Positions 14,446-22,354 of a DNA stretch of 64,000 bases are shown here, piece after piece. Source of the DNA: Stigmatella erecta. GTDB lineage: Bacteria > Myxococcota > Myxococcia > Myxococcales > Myxococcaceae. The stretch lies in NCBI RefSeq assembly GCF_900111745.1, contig NZ_FOIJ01000001.1, positions 62,001 through 126,000 on the forward strand, given 5' to 3'. A model generated the notes under the pieces. The model did not search any database. It was not told where the DNA came from and saw nothing but the letters and a program-made list of their open reading frames with translations. How positions within the stretch are numbered: the first letter of the stretch is position 1; each line of letters opens with the position of its first letter. The position numbers were made by a program, and so were the translations under genes.

Positions 14446-16041
14446 TCAGCCCAGGAGGAATTCGCCGCGGATGAAGGGCATCTCGGCCTGGATGCCGTGG
14501 GCCCGGCAGTGCTCCAGGAGCTTCCGGGCCTCGATGAGCTGGGGCGAGGTCTCCGTGTAGCCCATGGCCATGATGTGGCCCAGCCAGGGCTCCCGGCCCA
14601 TGGCGTAGACATAGACCTGCTTGGGGTGGAGCTGGTTGACGATCTCGATGGCCCGCTGGGCGTTGGAGCCGTTGAGCCGCCGCGACTGGTCCGCCTTGCG
14701 GGGCAGGGGGGTGGTCAGCAGCGCCCCGTACATCCAGCTCATGGGGGCGCCTTCGCTCTCCATGCCCAGGAACAGGACGTCGATGTCGCCCACCACGCGC
14801 TGGACGTGCTCGTACAGGCGCGGCTCGATGGCGTTCGAGTCCGCCGCCATGAGCAGGGACTTGCCCTCGAGGTGGACCAGGTGGGCCGTCTTCGCGCGGA
14901 TGTTGAGGTCGCCGTGCTCGCCGAGGAAGGGCAGGCCCGTGATGGAACCGCCCGGGATGTTCAGGGTCTCCAGCTCGTCGATCTCCACCACGTGGGGGAA
15001 GCCCGTGTGCTTCAGGAGCAGCTTGAGCGAGGGGTCCGCCAGCGCGCCGCTGTTGCTGCGCGGGACGACGATCGTGCCAATGCGCCGGCGCAGCGGCAGG
15101 AGCGTCTCCAGCATCAGGTGGTCGGCGTGGCCGTGGGTGATGAGCACGTAGTCGATCCGCTCGGGCAGATCCGCCTCGGTGAAGCGCGGCGCATCGGCGT
15201 TCGTGTCATGGCTGAGCACGGGATCCGTGAGGATGCTCACCTCGCGCGACTCCAGCAGGACGCAAGCGTGGCCGAAGTAGCGCATGCGCACCCCGGGGCC
15301 CTCGTGGCGGCGGCGGGGCTGGGGGGCCTCGCCGGTGAAGAAGGAGGCGAAGCGCTCGGCATCCGCCTTCCGGACGCCCAGGGCCTCCATCACGGGCTCG
15401 ATGGGCGCGGGCGTCTCGCGCATGGCGAACAGGGTGTCCAGCGCCTCGTGGCGGAAGGGAACGTGGACGTGGACCGTGCCCTCGTCGCTGTCCAGCCGGG
15501 GCGTGCTGTAGACGTAAGGGCGGGCGTCTCCCTGGAGCAGCCGGAAGGCGAGGCTCTGCGACGACTCGCGGTAATGGGGGCTGCGGTACATCAGGGGCTC
15601 GATGAAGCGGACGGCGGGGCGGTGGTTCAGGTCGTACGTCAGCTCGACGTAGCCCCGGAGGATGTCCGGCACCTGGGCGTACAGCCCCTCCAGGGACATG
15701 GCCGGGGGGGCCTTGGCGAGCAGCTTCTCCAGATCGGCGATGGCCCGGGCCAGCTGGATCGACGGGGCTTGCTCGGTCTGGGTGCGATCCAGGAGCGCCT
15801 TCACCTCCGCGGCGCGCTCCACCCCGTAGTTGAGGTACGGGCCTCCCCGCAGCGCGGGATCCTTCAGCGCGGAGACATGGAGCTCCGGCGACTGCACGAA
15901 GGACTGCATCAGCTTCAGGTGCAGGTGGGTGACGAACAGAGGCGCCGTCGTGGGCGGGATGAGGTACCACCACGCGTACCACTGGTTGTAGAGCGGCTCG
16001 ATCGCGACGTTGCGCTTCAGGTACCGGGCGGGAGAGGGCAT
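14446..16041 (-). CDS. CmlA-type diiron beta-hydroxylase for carrier-bound amino acids (MBL fold)
   Basis: 531 residues, nearly the 532 of CmlA from chloramphenicol biosynthesis. The N-terminal half has the family stretch EPLYNQWYAWWYLIPP and is not a beta-lactamase region; the C-terminal half is a metallo-beta-lactamase fold with THGHADH. The candidate ligands His303, His305, Asp307, His308, Glu375 (GEHGD) and Asp401 (AADSN) all fall two positions before the CmlA ligands as I remember them (305, 307, 309, 310, 377, 403). CmlA and relatives such as Dbv28 hydroxylate the beta carbon of an aromatic amino acid held on an NRPS carrier domain. The neighbouring NRPS has a Tyr-like first module, so PCP-bound Tyr is the likely substrate (inference). 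A generic MBL annotation would miss this. The gene is co-oriented with acylase and NRPS, 102 bp upstream of the acylase ATG. Confidence 0.85.
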   Translation of the reverse strand: MPSPARYLKRNVAIEPLYNQWYAWWYLIPPTTAPLFVTHLHLKLMQSFVQSPELHVSALKDPALRGGPYLNYGVERAAEVKALLDRTQTEQAPSIQLARAIADLEKLLAKAPPAMSLEGLYAQVPDILRGYVELTYDLNHRPAVRFIEPLMYRSPHYRESSQSLAFRLLQGDARPYVYSTPRLDSDEGTVHVHVPFRHEALDTLFAMRETPAPIEPVMEALGVRKADAERFASFFTGEAPQPRRRHEGPGVRMRYFGHACVLLESREVSILTDPVLSHDTNADAPRFTEADLPERIDYVLITHGHADHLMLETLLPLRRRIGTIVVPRSNSGALADPSLKLLLKHTGFPHVVEIDELETLNIPGGSITGLPFLGEHGDLNIRAKTAHLVHLEGKSLLMAADSNAIEPRLYEHVQRVVGDIDVLFLGMESEGAPMSWMYGALLTTPLPRKADQSRRLNGSNAQRAIEIVNQLHPKQVYVYAMGREPWLGHIMAMGYTETSPQLIEARKLLEHCRAHGIQAEMPFIRGEFLLG

Positions 16042-16072
16042 GGCTGGAACGGGGCAGGGAGATGGAAAGCCG

Positions 16073-16100
16073 GGCCTAGCTTACCTGCGTGCCATGTCAA
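16073..16100 (-). promoter_or_regulatory. Possible promoter for the hydroxylase-acylase-NRPS group
   Basis: On the minus strand a consensus TTGACA (-35) is followed after 16 bp by TAGGCC, a poor -10. It lies in the 75-bp gap between the histidine kinase stop and the CmlA-like gene start, so it could launch the biosynthetic genes separately from the kinase. The weak -10 keeps confidence low. Confidence 0.35.
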
Positions 16101-16116
16101 TCAGCCAACTGTGCCG

Positions 16117-17706
16117 TCAGTGAATCCCTCCGCCGGGGGGAAGGGGCTCCTCCCCGGGAGTTCCTGGCTTCGCCGGGAGCAGGATCCGGAAGGTCGTCCC
16201 TACCGCCAGGGTGCTGCTCACCGACAGCTCCCCGCCCAGGCCCCGGATGATGTCATGGCTGATGGAGAGCCCCAGCCCCGTGCCCTCGCCCACGGGCTTG
16301 GTCGTGAAGAAGGGCTCGAAGATGCGCTCCAGGTGCTCGGCGGCGATGCCGCAGCCATTGTCGTGCACCTCCACCAGCACCCGGTCAGGGCTGTGCATGC
16401 GGGTCACCAGCCGGATCTCTCCCCCGGCCTTGTTCAAGGCCTGGGCGGCGTTGATGAGCAGGTTGACGAACACCTGGGAGAGCTGCACCGAGTTGCCCTG
16501 CACGAGCGACAGCTCGCCATAGTCGCGCACCAGCCGTCCCTTGCTGCGCAGCCGGCTCCAGGCCAGGTGGACCGAGTTCTCCAGGACTTCGTTCAGGTCC
16601 ACCGGCTGGGTGGTGATGGAGTCCCCGCGCGAGAGCGCCTTCAGGCTCTGGACGATGACGCGCATGCGCTCGGCCCCCTCGCGCGCATCGGAGATGGCCT
16701 CCCGGAGCTCCTCCAGGTCGACGGACGGCAGCGCCACCCGGCGCAGCTCCGTGTCGATGAAGTTGAGGTTGCTGGAGACGAACGCCAGCGGGTTGTTGAT
16801 CTCGTGCGCCACCCCCGCGGCCAGCATGCCGATGGCGGCCATCCGCTCGTTGAGCCGCAGCCGCAGCTCGTTCTCCCGCTGCTGGGAGATGTCGCGCATC
16901 ATGATGGCCATGCAGTTGCCCACCGCGTTCAGCTGCCTGCGGAACCAGCGGCGCCCCTGAGGCAGCACCTGCTCCACCTCCTCGTCGTGAGGCTTGCCGG
17001 TTCTCCAGACCTCCTGGCACAGGTGGGGCGGCGCGATGAAGCCCGCCTGGGGAAACTCCGTGAACAGCCCGCCCTCGGCTTCCGCGGCCTGGCAGCCCAG
17101 CAGGGCTTCGCCATGGGAGTTGAGGCGCAGCAGGCGCAAGCCGTCGGGATCCTCCCGCAGGAGGAAGAACGCATCGAAGCTGCTGTTGGACGTGGCGCGG
17201 AAGAGCGCCTCGCTCTGCAGCTGGACCGCCTCGCTGCGCCGGTGATCCGACAGGTCCCGCGACAGGCCAAACAGCCCCACCACCTGGCCGTCGGGGCGGC
17301 GGAGAATCCCCTTGGTGGAGACCCACTCGCGCCGGACTCCTCCCAGGAACTCGGTCATCTCCGCGTGGAGCGTGCGCCCGGCCATCAGCGTCTGCCGGTC
17401 GAACTCCAGCGTGTTCTGCGCCTCCTCGGCCGTCATCAGCTCGCTGTCCTTGCGGCCGATGATCTCCGGGATGGGCAGGCCCAGGTAGCGCGCCCCCGCG
17501 CTGTTGATGAAGGTGTAACGGCCCTGGAGATCCTTCGTGTAGACCGCCTCGGGCAGCAGCTCCGCCACCGCCAGGAACAGCTCGCGGTAGGGCAGCTCGG
17601 AATGCCCTTCACCGGTGGCATACGCCCCACTGGCTGCGCCCTGCCGATCCGGAGGTGGGGTCAGAAGGGACCCCTGGGTCGCGGCAGTCACATTGTTATC
17701 ACTCAT
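16117..17706 (-). CDS. PAS-PAS sensor histidine kinase
   Basis: 529 residues from the ATG reading MSDNNVT; an in-frame GTG 72 bp upstream is possible but less likely. A first PAS domain (about residues 40-150) and a degenerate second PAS (about 165-275) are followed by a short coiled linker, a HisKA domain with His301 in GVAHEINNPLAF, and a HATPase_c domain with NLLINAAQAL (N box), VHDNGCGI (G1), FEPFFTTKPVGEGTGLGL (F/G2). No transmembrane segment is visible, so it is cytoplasmic. No response regulator gene is adjacent. It lies directly upstream of and on the same strand as the hydroxylase-acylase-NRPS genes, so a regulatory link is possible but not shown. Confidence 0.93.
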   Translation of the reverse strand: MSDNNVTAATQGSLLTPPPDRQGAASGAYATGEGHSELPYRELFLAVAELLPEAVYTKDLQGRYTFINSAGARYLGLPIPEIIGRKDSELMTAEEAQNTLEFDRQTLMAGRTLHAEMTEFLGGVRREWVSTKGILRRPDGQVVGLFGLSRDLSDHRRSEAVQLQSEALFRATSNSSFDAFFLLREDPDGLRLLRLNSHGEALLGCQAAEAEGGLFTEFPQAGFIAPPHLCQEVWRTGKPHDEEVEQVLPQGRRWFRRQLNAVGNCMAIMMRDISQQRENELRLRLNERMAAIGMLAAGVAHEINNPLAFVSSNLNFIDTELRRVALPSVDLEELREAISDAREGAERMRVIVQSLKALSRGDSITTQPVDLNEVLENSVHLAWSRLRSKGRLVRDYGELSLVQGNSVQLSQVFVNLLINAAQALNKAGGEIRLVTRMHSPDRVLVEVHDNGCGIAAEHLERIFEPFFTTKPVGEGTGLGLSISHDIIRGLGGELSVSSTLAVGTTFRILLPAKPGTPGEEPLPPGGGIH

Positions 17707-17893
17707 GCAACAGCATGTATCCTCATCACGAGGAAACCGGCAGTTAGACCCAAGGCCAAGGGCGGGTTTTCCGTCCACCAGCGCACTTTTGAGCAGGGGA
17801 GAGTGTCAGCCCCTCTCAATTCAGCGGGATTGTTTGCCGGGTGCTCAACCGTGCGTCCAGCGAAGGGACGCGCGGCAGAGGGCTCGCCCCACG

Positions 17894-18082
17894 TCAGGAA
17901 ACGTGCGAGCCGGACGTGGGCAGCTCGGAGCCCTCGTAATAGATGCTGGCCGTCTCCTTGCCGTAGACGACGAGAACCCGATCGCTCTGGGTGAGGAGAT
18001 CCGACGCCGCCTCGGTCACCTTCCGGGCCAGAGAGTCGAACTTCGCCGGACGCTTGGAGGTCCGGACTGTCACGACGGGCAT
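17894..18082 (-). CDS. Small 4-oxalocrotonate tautomerase-like protein
   Basis: 62 residues, the usual size of a 4-OT subunit. It starts Met-Pro-Val-Val-Thr-Val, so after Met removal the N terminus would be the catalytic Pro1 of this superfamily, followed by a predicted beta strand, a helix (about 14-30) and the second strand RVLVVYG. The ATG is chosen over upstream in-frame codons because the Pro start fits the fold and an AAGGAG lies 12 nt before it. The second half (ASIYYEGSELP) diverges from classical 4-OT and typical arginines are not clear, so the activity is uncertain. It has its own predicted promoter and is divergent from the PP2C gene. Confidence 0.6.
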   Translation of the reverse strand: MPVVTVRTSKRPAKFDSLARKVTEAASDLLTQSDRVLVVYGKETASIYYEGSELPTSGSHVS

Positions 18083-18384
18083 GGGGGTTTCCTGCTCCTT
18101 GGGGTGCTGCCGTGTTCCGCTCCGCCTCGGATGCCGCCAGTGAGGACAGAGCAGGGGGGCAGCTATAGCCAACCCGATACTTCGTTGACAAGTACCGTCT
18201 GGAGACAGGGCCGGGGCCCAGGCCCTGGAAAAGCCCCGTTTTACATCGTGTCCGGGCTCTCCCCGGTTGCTTCCTCCCTGCCGGGGCCCCGTTCCAGCAC
18301 CCCACCTCATGGGGAACCTTGCCAGGTGTTTGGTGGGCTGCGTAACGTGCGCGGCCACCCTTCGGAGTTACGGGAGAGCGCCGC
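18083..18384. other. 302-bp divergent intergenic region
   Basis: It separates the tautomerase-like gene (minus) from the PP2C-cNMP gene (plus). It holds a plausible minus-strand promoter and, next to the plus-strand start, a GGGAGAG ribosome site. No convincing plus-strand -10 hexamer, small gene or RNA was recognised. Confidence 0.6.
18162..18191 (-). promoter_or_regulatory. Predicted promoter of the tautomerase-like gene
   Basis: On the minus strand TTGTCA and TATAGC are separated by 18 bp, close to the housekeeping sigma-70 pattern. It would give a leader of roughly 75 nt before the ATG at 18082. Confidence 0.5.
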
Positions 18385-19659
18385 TTGGCCCTGACCACAG
18401 AAGCATTCGGTATGACCGACGTCGGCCGGAAGCGCCAGCACAACGAAGATTCGATGTTGGTGGATCCGGCGCTCGGCCTGTACATCGTCGCCGACGGCAT
18501 GGGCGGCCATGCCGCGGGCGAGGTCGCCAGCGCGCGCGCCACCGAGGCGGTGAAGCAGCATATCGCCGCCAACAAGCACCTGCTGAAGGATCTGGCCAGC
18601 AACCCCTCCCAGGACAGCCGCGCCGCGGCGGCGGCCCTGATGGAAGTGGCCATCCAGCGCGCGTGCGCGGACATCTACCGGATGGCCATGGCCGACGCGA
18701 CCAAGCGCGGCATGGGCACCACGTTCGTGTGCCTGGCGCTCAGCGGCAACAAGGGCGTCATCGGCCACGTGGGCGACTCGCGCGTGTACCTGGTGCGCCA
18801 CGGCCAGTGCCACCGGCTGACGGAGGACCACACGCTGGTGGCCGCGCAGCTCAAGGCGGGCACCATCACCAAGGAGCAGGCGGCCAGCTCCCAGTACCGC
18901 AACGTCATCACCCGCGCGGTGGGCATCCAGGAGTCCGTCCAGGTCGACACGCTCATCGTCGAGCTGGCGCCCGGGGACGTGTTCATCCTGTGCTCGGACG
19001 GCCTGCACGGCTATCTGGAGGACGAGGAGATGTTGCCCCTGGTGGCCGGGGTAGCCACCGCGGAGCTGCCCAAGCGGCTCGTGGAAGTGGCCAACGAGCG
19101 GGGCGGCAAGGACAACATCACCGCCGTGGTGGTGAAGGTGGCCGGCGATGGCGCCGTCGCCAGCGAGGAGACGAGCGAGGCGCAGTCGCGCATGGAGGCG
19201 CTGCGCAAGATTCCGCTCTTCCGGCACCTCACCTACAAGGAGCAGACGGCGGTGCTGTCCATCGCCACCACGCGCACGTTCCCCGCGGGGCGGGAGATCG
19301 TCGTGGAGGGCCAGCCGGGCGAGGAGCTGTTCGTCGTCATCCGCGGCCGGGTGGTCATCGAGAAGAACGGCGTGGAGATCGCCGAGCTGCGCGCCGGTGG
19401 GCACTTCGGGGAGATGGGGCTCATCGACAATGCGCCCCGCTCGGCCACGGTGCGCGCCACCGAGCCTACGCGCACCATGGTGATTGCGCGTCCGGACCTG
19501 ATGAGCCTGATGAAGCGCGAGTCCATCCTCGCGGTGAAGATGCTCTGGAGCTTCGTGCAGGTGCTGTCGGACCGGCTGCGCGCGACGAACTCGGAGCTGA
19601 GCGAGGCCCGCCAGGAGCTCGCCGTGGCGCAGGCCATTCAGCCCTTCGCCGAGGAGTGA
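18385..19659 (+). CDS. PP2C-family protein phosphatase fused to a cyclic nucleotide-binding domain
   Basis: 424 residues. The N-terminal 245 form a PPM/PP2C Ser/Thr phosphatase with the metal-binding motifs in order: RKRQHNEDS, VADGMGGHA, HVGDSRVYL, LCSDGL and GGKDNITAVVV. Residues about 270-390 are a Crp-type cyclic nucleotide-binding domain (PAGREIVVEGQPGEELFVV, GGHFGEMGLIDNAPRSATV). The cassette PRSATV resembles the phosphate-binding R-[ST]-A pattern of ligand-binding members. A TTG start is chosen because GGGAGAG lies 7 nt before it; the next in-frame ATG is nine codons later. It probably opposes Ser/Thr kinases, which are abundant in myxobacteria, under control of a cyclic nucleotide (inference). 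It is monocistronic, with a terminator downstream. Confidence 0.93.
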   Translation: MALTTEAFGMTDVGRKRQHNEDSMLVDPALGLYIVADGMGGHAAGEVASARATEAVKQHIAANKHLLKDLASNPSQDSRAAAAALMEVAIQRACADIYRMAMADATKRGMGTTFVCLALSGNKGVIGHVGDSRVYLVRHGQCHRLTEDHTLVAAQLKAGTITKEQAASSQYRNVITRAVGIQESVQVDTLIVELAPGDVFILCSDGLHGYLEDEEMLPLVAGVATAELPKRLVEVANERGGKDNITAVVVKVAGDGAVASEETSEAQSRMEALRKIPLFRHLTYKEQTAVLSIATTRTFPAGREIVVEGQPGEELFVVIRGRVVIEKNGVEIAELRAGGHFGEMGLIDNAPRSATVRATEPTRTMVIARPDLMSLMKRESILAVKMLWSFVQVLSDRLRATNSELSEARQELAVAQAIQPFAEE

Positions 19660-19724
19660 GTGGTCGCGTGACGGTGTGAGCATGCGCAGGTAGGCCCAAC
19701 CGCCACCCTGGCTTCTCGCATCGC

Positions 19725-19756
19725 ACGGTGGCGCCCTGAAGGCGCCGTCGTTTTTC
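19725..19756 (+). terminator. Rho-independent terminator after the PP2C gene
   Basis: ACGGTGGCGCC, loop CTGAA, then GGCGCCGTCGT forms an 11-bp stem with two G-U pairs and is followed by five T residues. Confidence 0.75.
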
Positions 19757-19893
19757 GTGCACCGCCCGGGGCTTGCCCCTCCCCGGGGTATCATCTGGAA
19801 GACGGGTGCCCCTTCGCGGACCGGGCTCCCAGTTCCGCGTCCGGCGTTCGTGACAATCCATTGCAGCCCCCACGCTGTCGGACGGGAGCTGGC

Positions 19894-22245
19894 ATGGTCG
19901 AATGTCGTCGAGACGCGGTGATGGTGCTCCTGGTGTGCGCGGGAGCGCTGACGGGGTTTCCGGCCGTGGCCCAGGTGCCGGGGGAGGAGTCCGCGGGCGA
20001 GGTGCTCTCGGAGGAGCAGCTGGAGCAGCTGCTCGACTCGCCCGCCGAGCAGCCCTCGGATGGAGACCTCTCCGGGGAGTCCTTCGGGCTGGAGCAGCTC
20101 GAGCCGTACTTTGCCCAGGGCGCGCTGGCCCAGGCCCGGTCGGAGTTCCGCCAGGGGCGCTACCGCAGCGCGCGCAAGCTCCTGTCGCGCCAGGAGCCCA
20201 CGTTGCCCGTCCGCTTCCTGAGCGCGCAGAGCGCCTTGCAGGCGGGAGATTACGCCGCCGCGGCCGAGGAGTTCACCGCCCTGGCGGAGGCGTATGGGCC
20301 GCTCCGGGAGCACTGTCTGCTGCGGTCGGCCCAGGCCCACGAGCGGCTGCGCCACTGGGCGCTCGCCGCGGGCCAGTACCGCGCCGTGAGCGCGGGCTCG
20401 CCCCTGTACCCCGAGGCGCGCTTCAACCTGGCGCGCGTGCTGGAGCGCCAGCGCGACATTCCCGGCGCCCTGGGCGCGCTCGAGGAGCTCATCCAGAGCC
20501 GGCAGAGCCGGGGGCCGGATGCCATCCGCATGAAGGCGCTGATGAAGACGTGCGACTTGGCGCGCAAGCAGGGGCTGTACAACGTGGAGCACCGCGCGCT
20601 GCTGGAGGTGTGGGCCACCGCCCCCATGTCCCGTGAGGCGGAGAACGCCCGGCGGCGGCTGGCGGGCCTGCCGTTGCCCCTCAAGTGGCGCGTGCGCCGG
20701 GGCGAGGCCCTGGTGGAGCTGCACCACAACGTCTCCGCCATGGAGCTGCTCGACCGGGTGCTGCCCCACGTCGGCTTACCGGACCCGTTGGCCTGCAGTG
20801 CCCACCTGACGTATGGCCGCGCCCTGCGCAAGGAGCGCAAGCACCGCCAGGCCATCCAGGTGCTGACGCCGGTGGTGCAGCACTGCGGCTCGCCCGAGGT
20901 CCGGCCCCAGGCCCTCTATGTGCTGGGCTACTCGCAGTCCGTGGTGGACCCGGAGAACGCCATCGCCACCTACGCCACGCTGGCGCGCGAATACCCGGAG
21001 CATGGCTACGCCGACGATGCCCTGTTCTTCGAGGCCTGGCTCCAGCAGCGCACGTTCCAGGCCGAGGCGGCCCTGGCCCACTATGAAGAGGTGGCCCGGC
21101 GCTATCCGGCGGGGAACTTCGCCTCGGAGGCCCTGTTCCGGGCGTTCTGGCTCCACCAGCGCGCGGGCAACCCCGCGGCCGCCCTGGCGTCGCTCCAGGC
21201 GGTGGAGAACCTGCCTCACGCCGCGCGGACGGATGAGGCCCTCTGGCGCGCCCGGTACTGGCAAGCCCGGGTCCAGGAGACTCAGAAGGAGCAGGATGCG
21301 GCGCTTGGCGCGTACGAGCGCATCGCCACCGAGCGTCCCGCGAGCTGGTACGGGATGCTGGCCCGTTCCCGCCTGGTGGCGCTCGCGCCGGACCGGCTGA
21401 TGGCCTTCAAGCCCGCGCTGCGCAAGGCGAAGGAGGCCGCCAAGGCCCTGGAGGAGGCCCCCGCCGAGGTCTGGCCCCTGTCGCTGGGCTCGCTCAAGCG
21501 GGACGCGCGCTTCTCGGCCGGTGTGGAGCTGCTGCGCCTGGGGCTTCCCGGCGCGGTGGACGAGCTGCTCGCCGTGGACCACCGCTCGCTCACCGAGGAG
21601 CCCGCGCGGCTCGTGTTTCAGATTCTCCAGCGCTCCGGGCGGGGCCGGGCCGCGCGCCAGGTGGCCCGGACCTCGCTGCACCAGGAAGTGCGGGGCCCCT
21701 TGAGCCCCGCGTCCCGTCCCATCTGGGAGGCCACCTGGCCGCTCGCGTACCGCTCCATCATCGAGCGTCAGGCGAAGGCGGCCCGCGTGGACCCGGACCT
21801 GCTCCAGGGGCTCATCCGCGAGGAGAGCCGGTTCAACCCCCGGGCCCGTTCCTCCACGGGCGCGCTGGGGCTCGCGCAGCTCATGCCCGCCACGGCGCGC
21901 GAGGTGGCCGCCTCGCTCCAGGTTCCGTGGGTGTCCGAGCAAGTGCTGTTGCAGCCGGCCGACAACGTCCGGCTGGGCTCCGCCTACCTGGGCCAGCTGC
22001 TCAAGCGCTTCGGCGGCAACCCGGCGTTCGCGGTGGCCGCCTACAACGCGGGCCCCATGGCGGTGGAGCGCTGGCAGCGGGCCCTGCCGCAGGCGGAGCT
22101 CGACGAGTGGGTGGAGCACATCGCCTTCGAGGAGACGCGCGAGTACGTGAAGCGCGTGCTGGGCAGCTACAGCGCTTACAAGCTGCTCTACACCTCCGAG
22201 CCCCCGCTGCTGCGCATCTCCTCTCCGCAGATGACCGGAATGTAA
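19894..22245 (+). CDS. Soluble lytic murein transglycosylase with TPR-like helical repeats
   Basis: 783 residues. The ATG is chosen for the GGAG 6 nt upstream and because it gives an export signal (hydrophobic stretch MVLLVCAGALTGFPAVAQ); an upstream TTG is rejected. Residues about 60-560 are alpha-helical TPR/Slt70-like repeats (for example ALYVLGYSQSVVDPENAIA). The C-terminal SLT catalytic domain (about 620-770) carries the general acid Glu in LIREESRFNP, the GALGLAQLMP loop and AVAAYNAGP. It should cleave peptidoglycan glycan strands to 1,6-anhydro-muropeptides in the periplasm, for wall turnover. Confidence 0.93.
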   Translation: MVECRRDAVMVLLVCAGALTGFPAVAQVPGEESAGEVLSEEQLEQLLDSPAEQPSDGDLSGESFGLEQLEPYFAQGALAQARSEFRQGRYRSARKLLSRQEPTLPVRFLSAQSALQAGDYAAAAEEFTALAEAYGPLREHCLLRSAQAHERLRHWALAAGQYRAVSAGSPLYPEARFNLARVLERQRDIPGALGALEELIQSRQSRGPDAIRMKALMKTCDLARKQGLYNVEHRALLEVWATAPMSREAENARRRLAGLPLPLKWRVRRGEALVELHHNVSAMELLDRVLPHVGLPDPLACSAHLTYGRALRKERKHRQAIQVLTPVVQHCGSPEVRPQALYVLGYSQSVVDPENAIATYATLAREYPEHGYADDALFFEAWLQQRTFQAEAALAHYEEVARRYPAGNFASEALFRAFWLHQRAGNPAAALASLQAVENLPHAARTDEALWRARYWQARVQETQKEQDAALGAYERIATERPASWYGMLARSRLVALAPDRLMAFKPALRKAKEAAKALEEAPAEVWPLSLGSLKRDARFSAGVELLRLGLPGAVDELLAVDHRSLTEEPARLVFQILQRSGRGRAARQVARTSLHQEVRGPLSPASRPIWEATWPLAYRSIIERQAKAARVDPDLLQGLIREESRFNPRARSSTGALGLAQLMPATAREVAASLQVPWVSEQVLLQPADNVRLGSAYLGQLLKRFGGNPAFAVAAYNAGPMAVERWQRALPQAELDEWVEHIAFEETREYVKRVLGSYSAYKLLYTSEPPLLRISSPQMTGM

Positions 22246-22354
22246 ATGTAGAGGTGGCGGAGGAACTGTTCAGTCGGTGAATCACTCCGCCGCCCCGCGT
22301 GGCAATCCGCGCGGGAATCGGTCGAAGTGCTTCACCGGGAGGGGGGAGAAGTCC

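Noticed and set aside
14446-16041. Beta-lactamase or lactonase function
   Set aside because: The MBL motif is present, but the long N-terminal domain, total length and extra acidic ligands fit diiron beta-hydroxylases.
14497-17994. A 1,165-codon plus-strand open frame
   Set aside because: Antisense to the hydroxylase and kinase genes, which both have clear family motifs.
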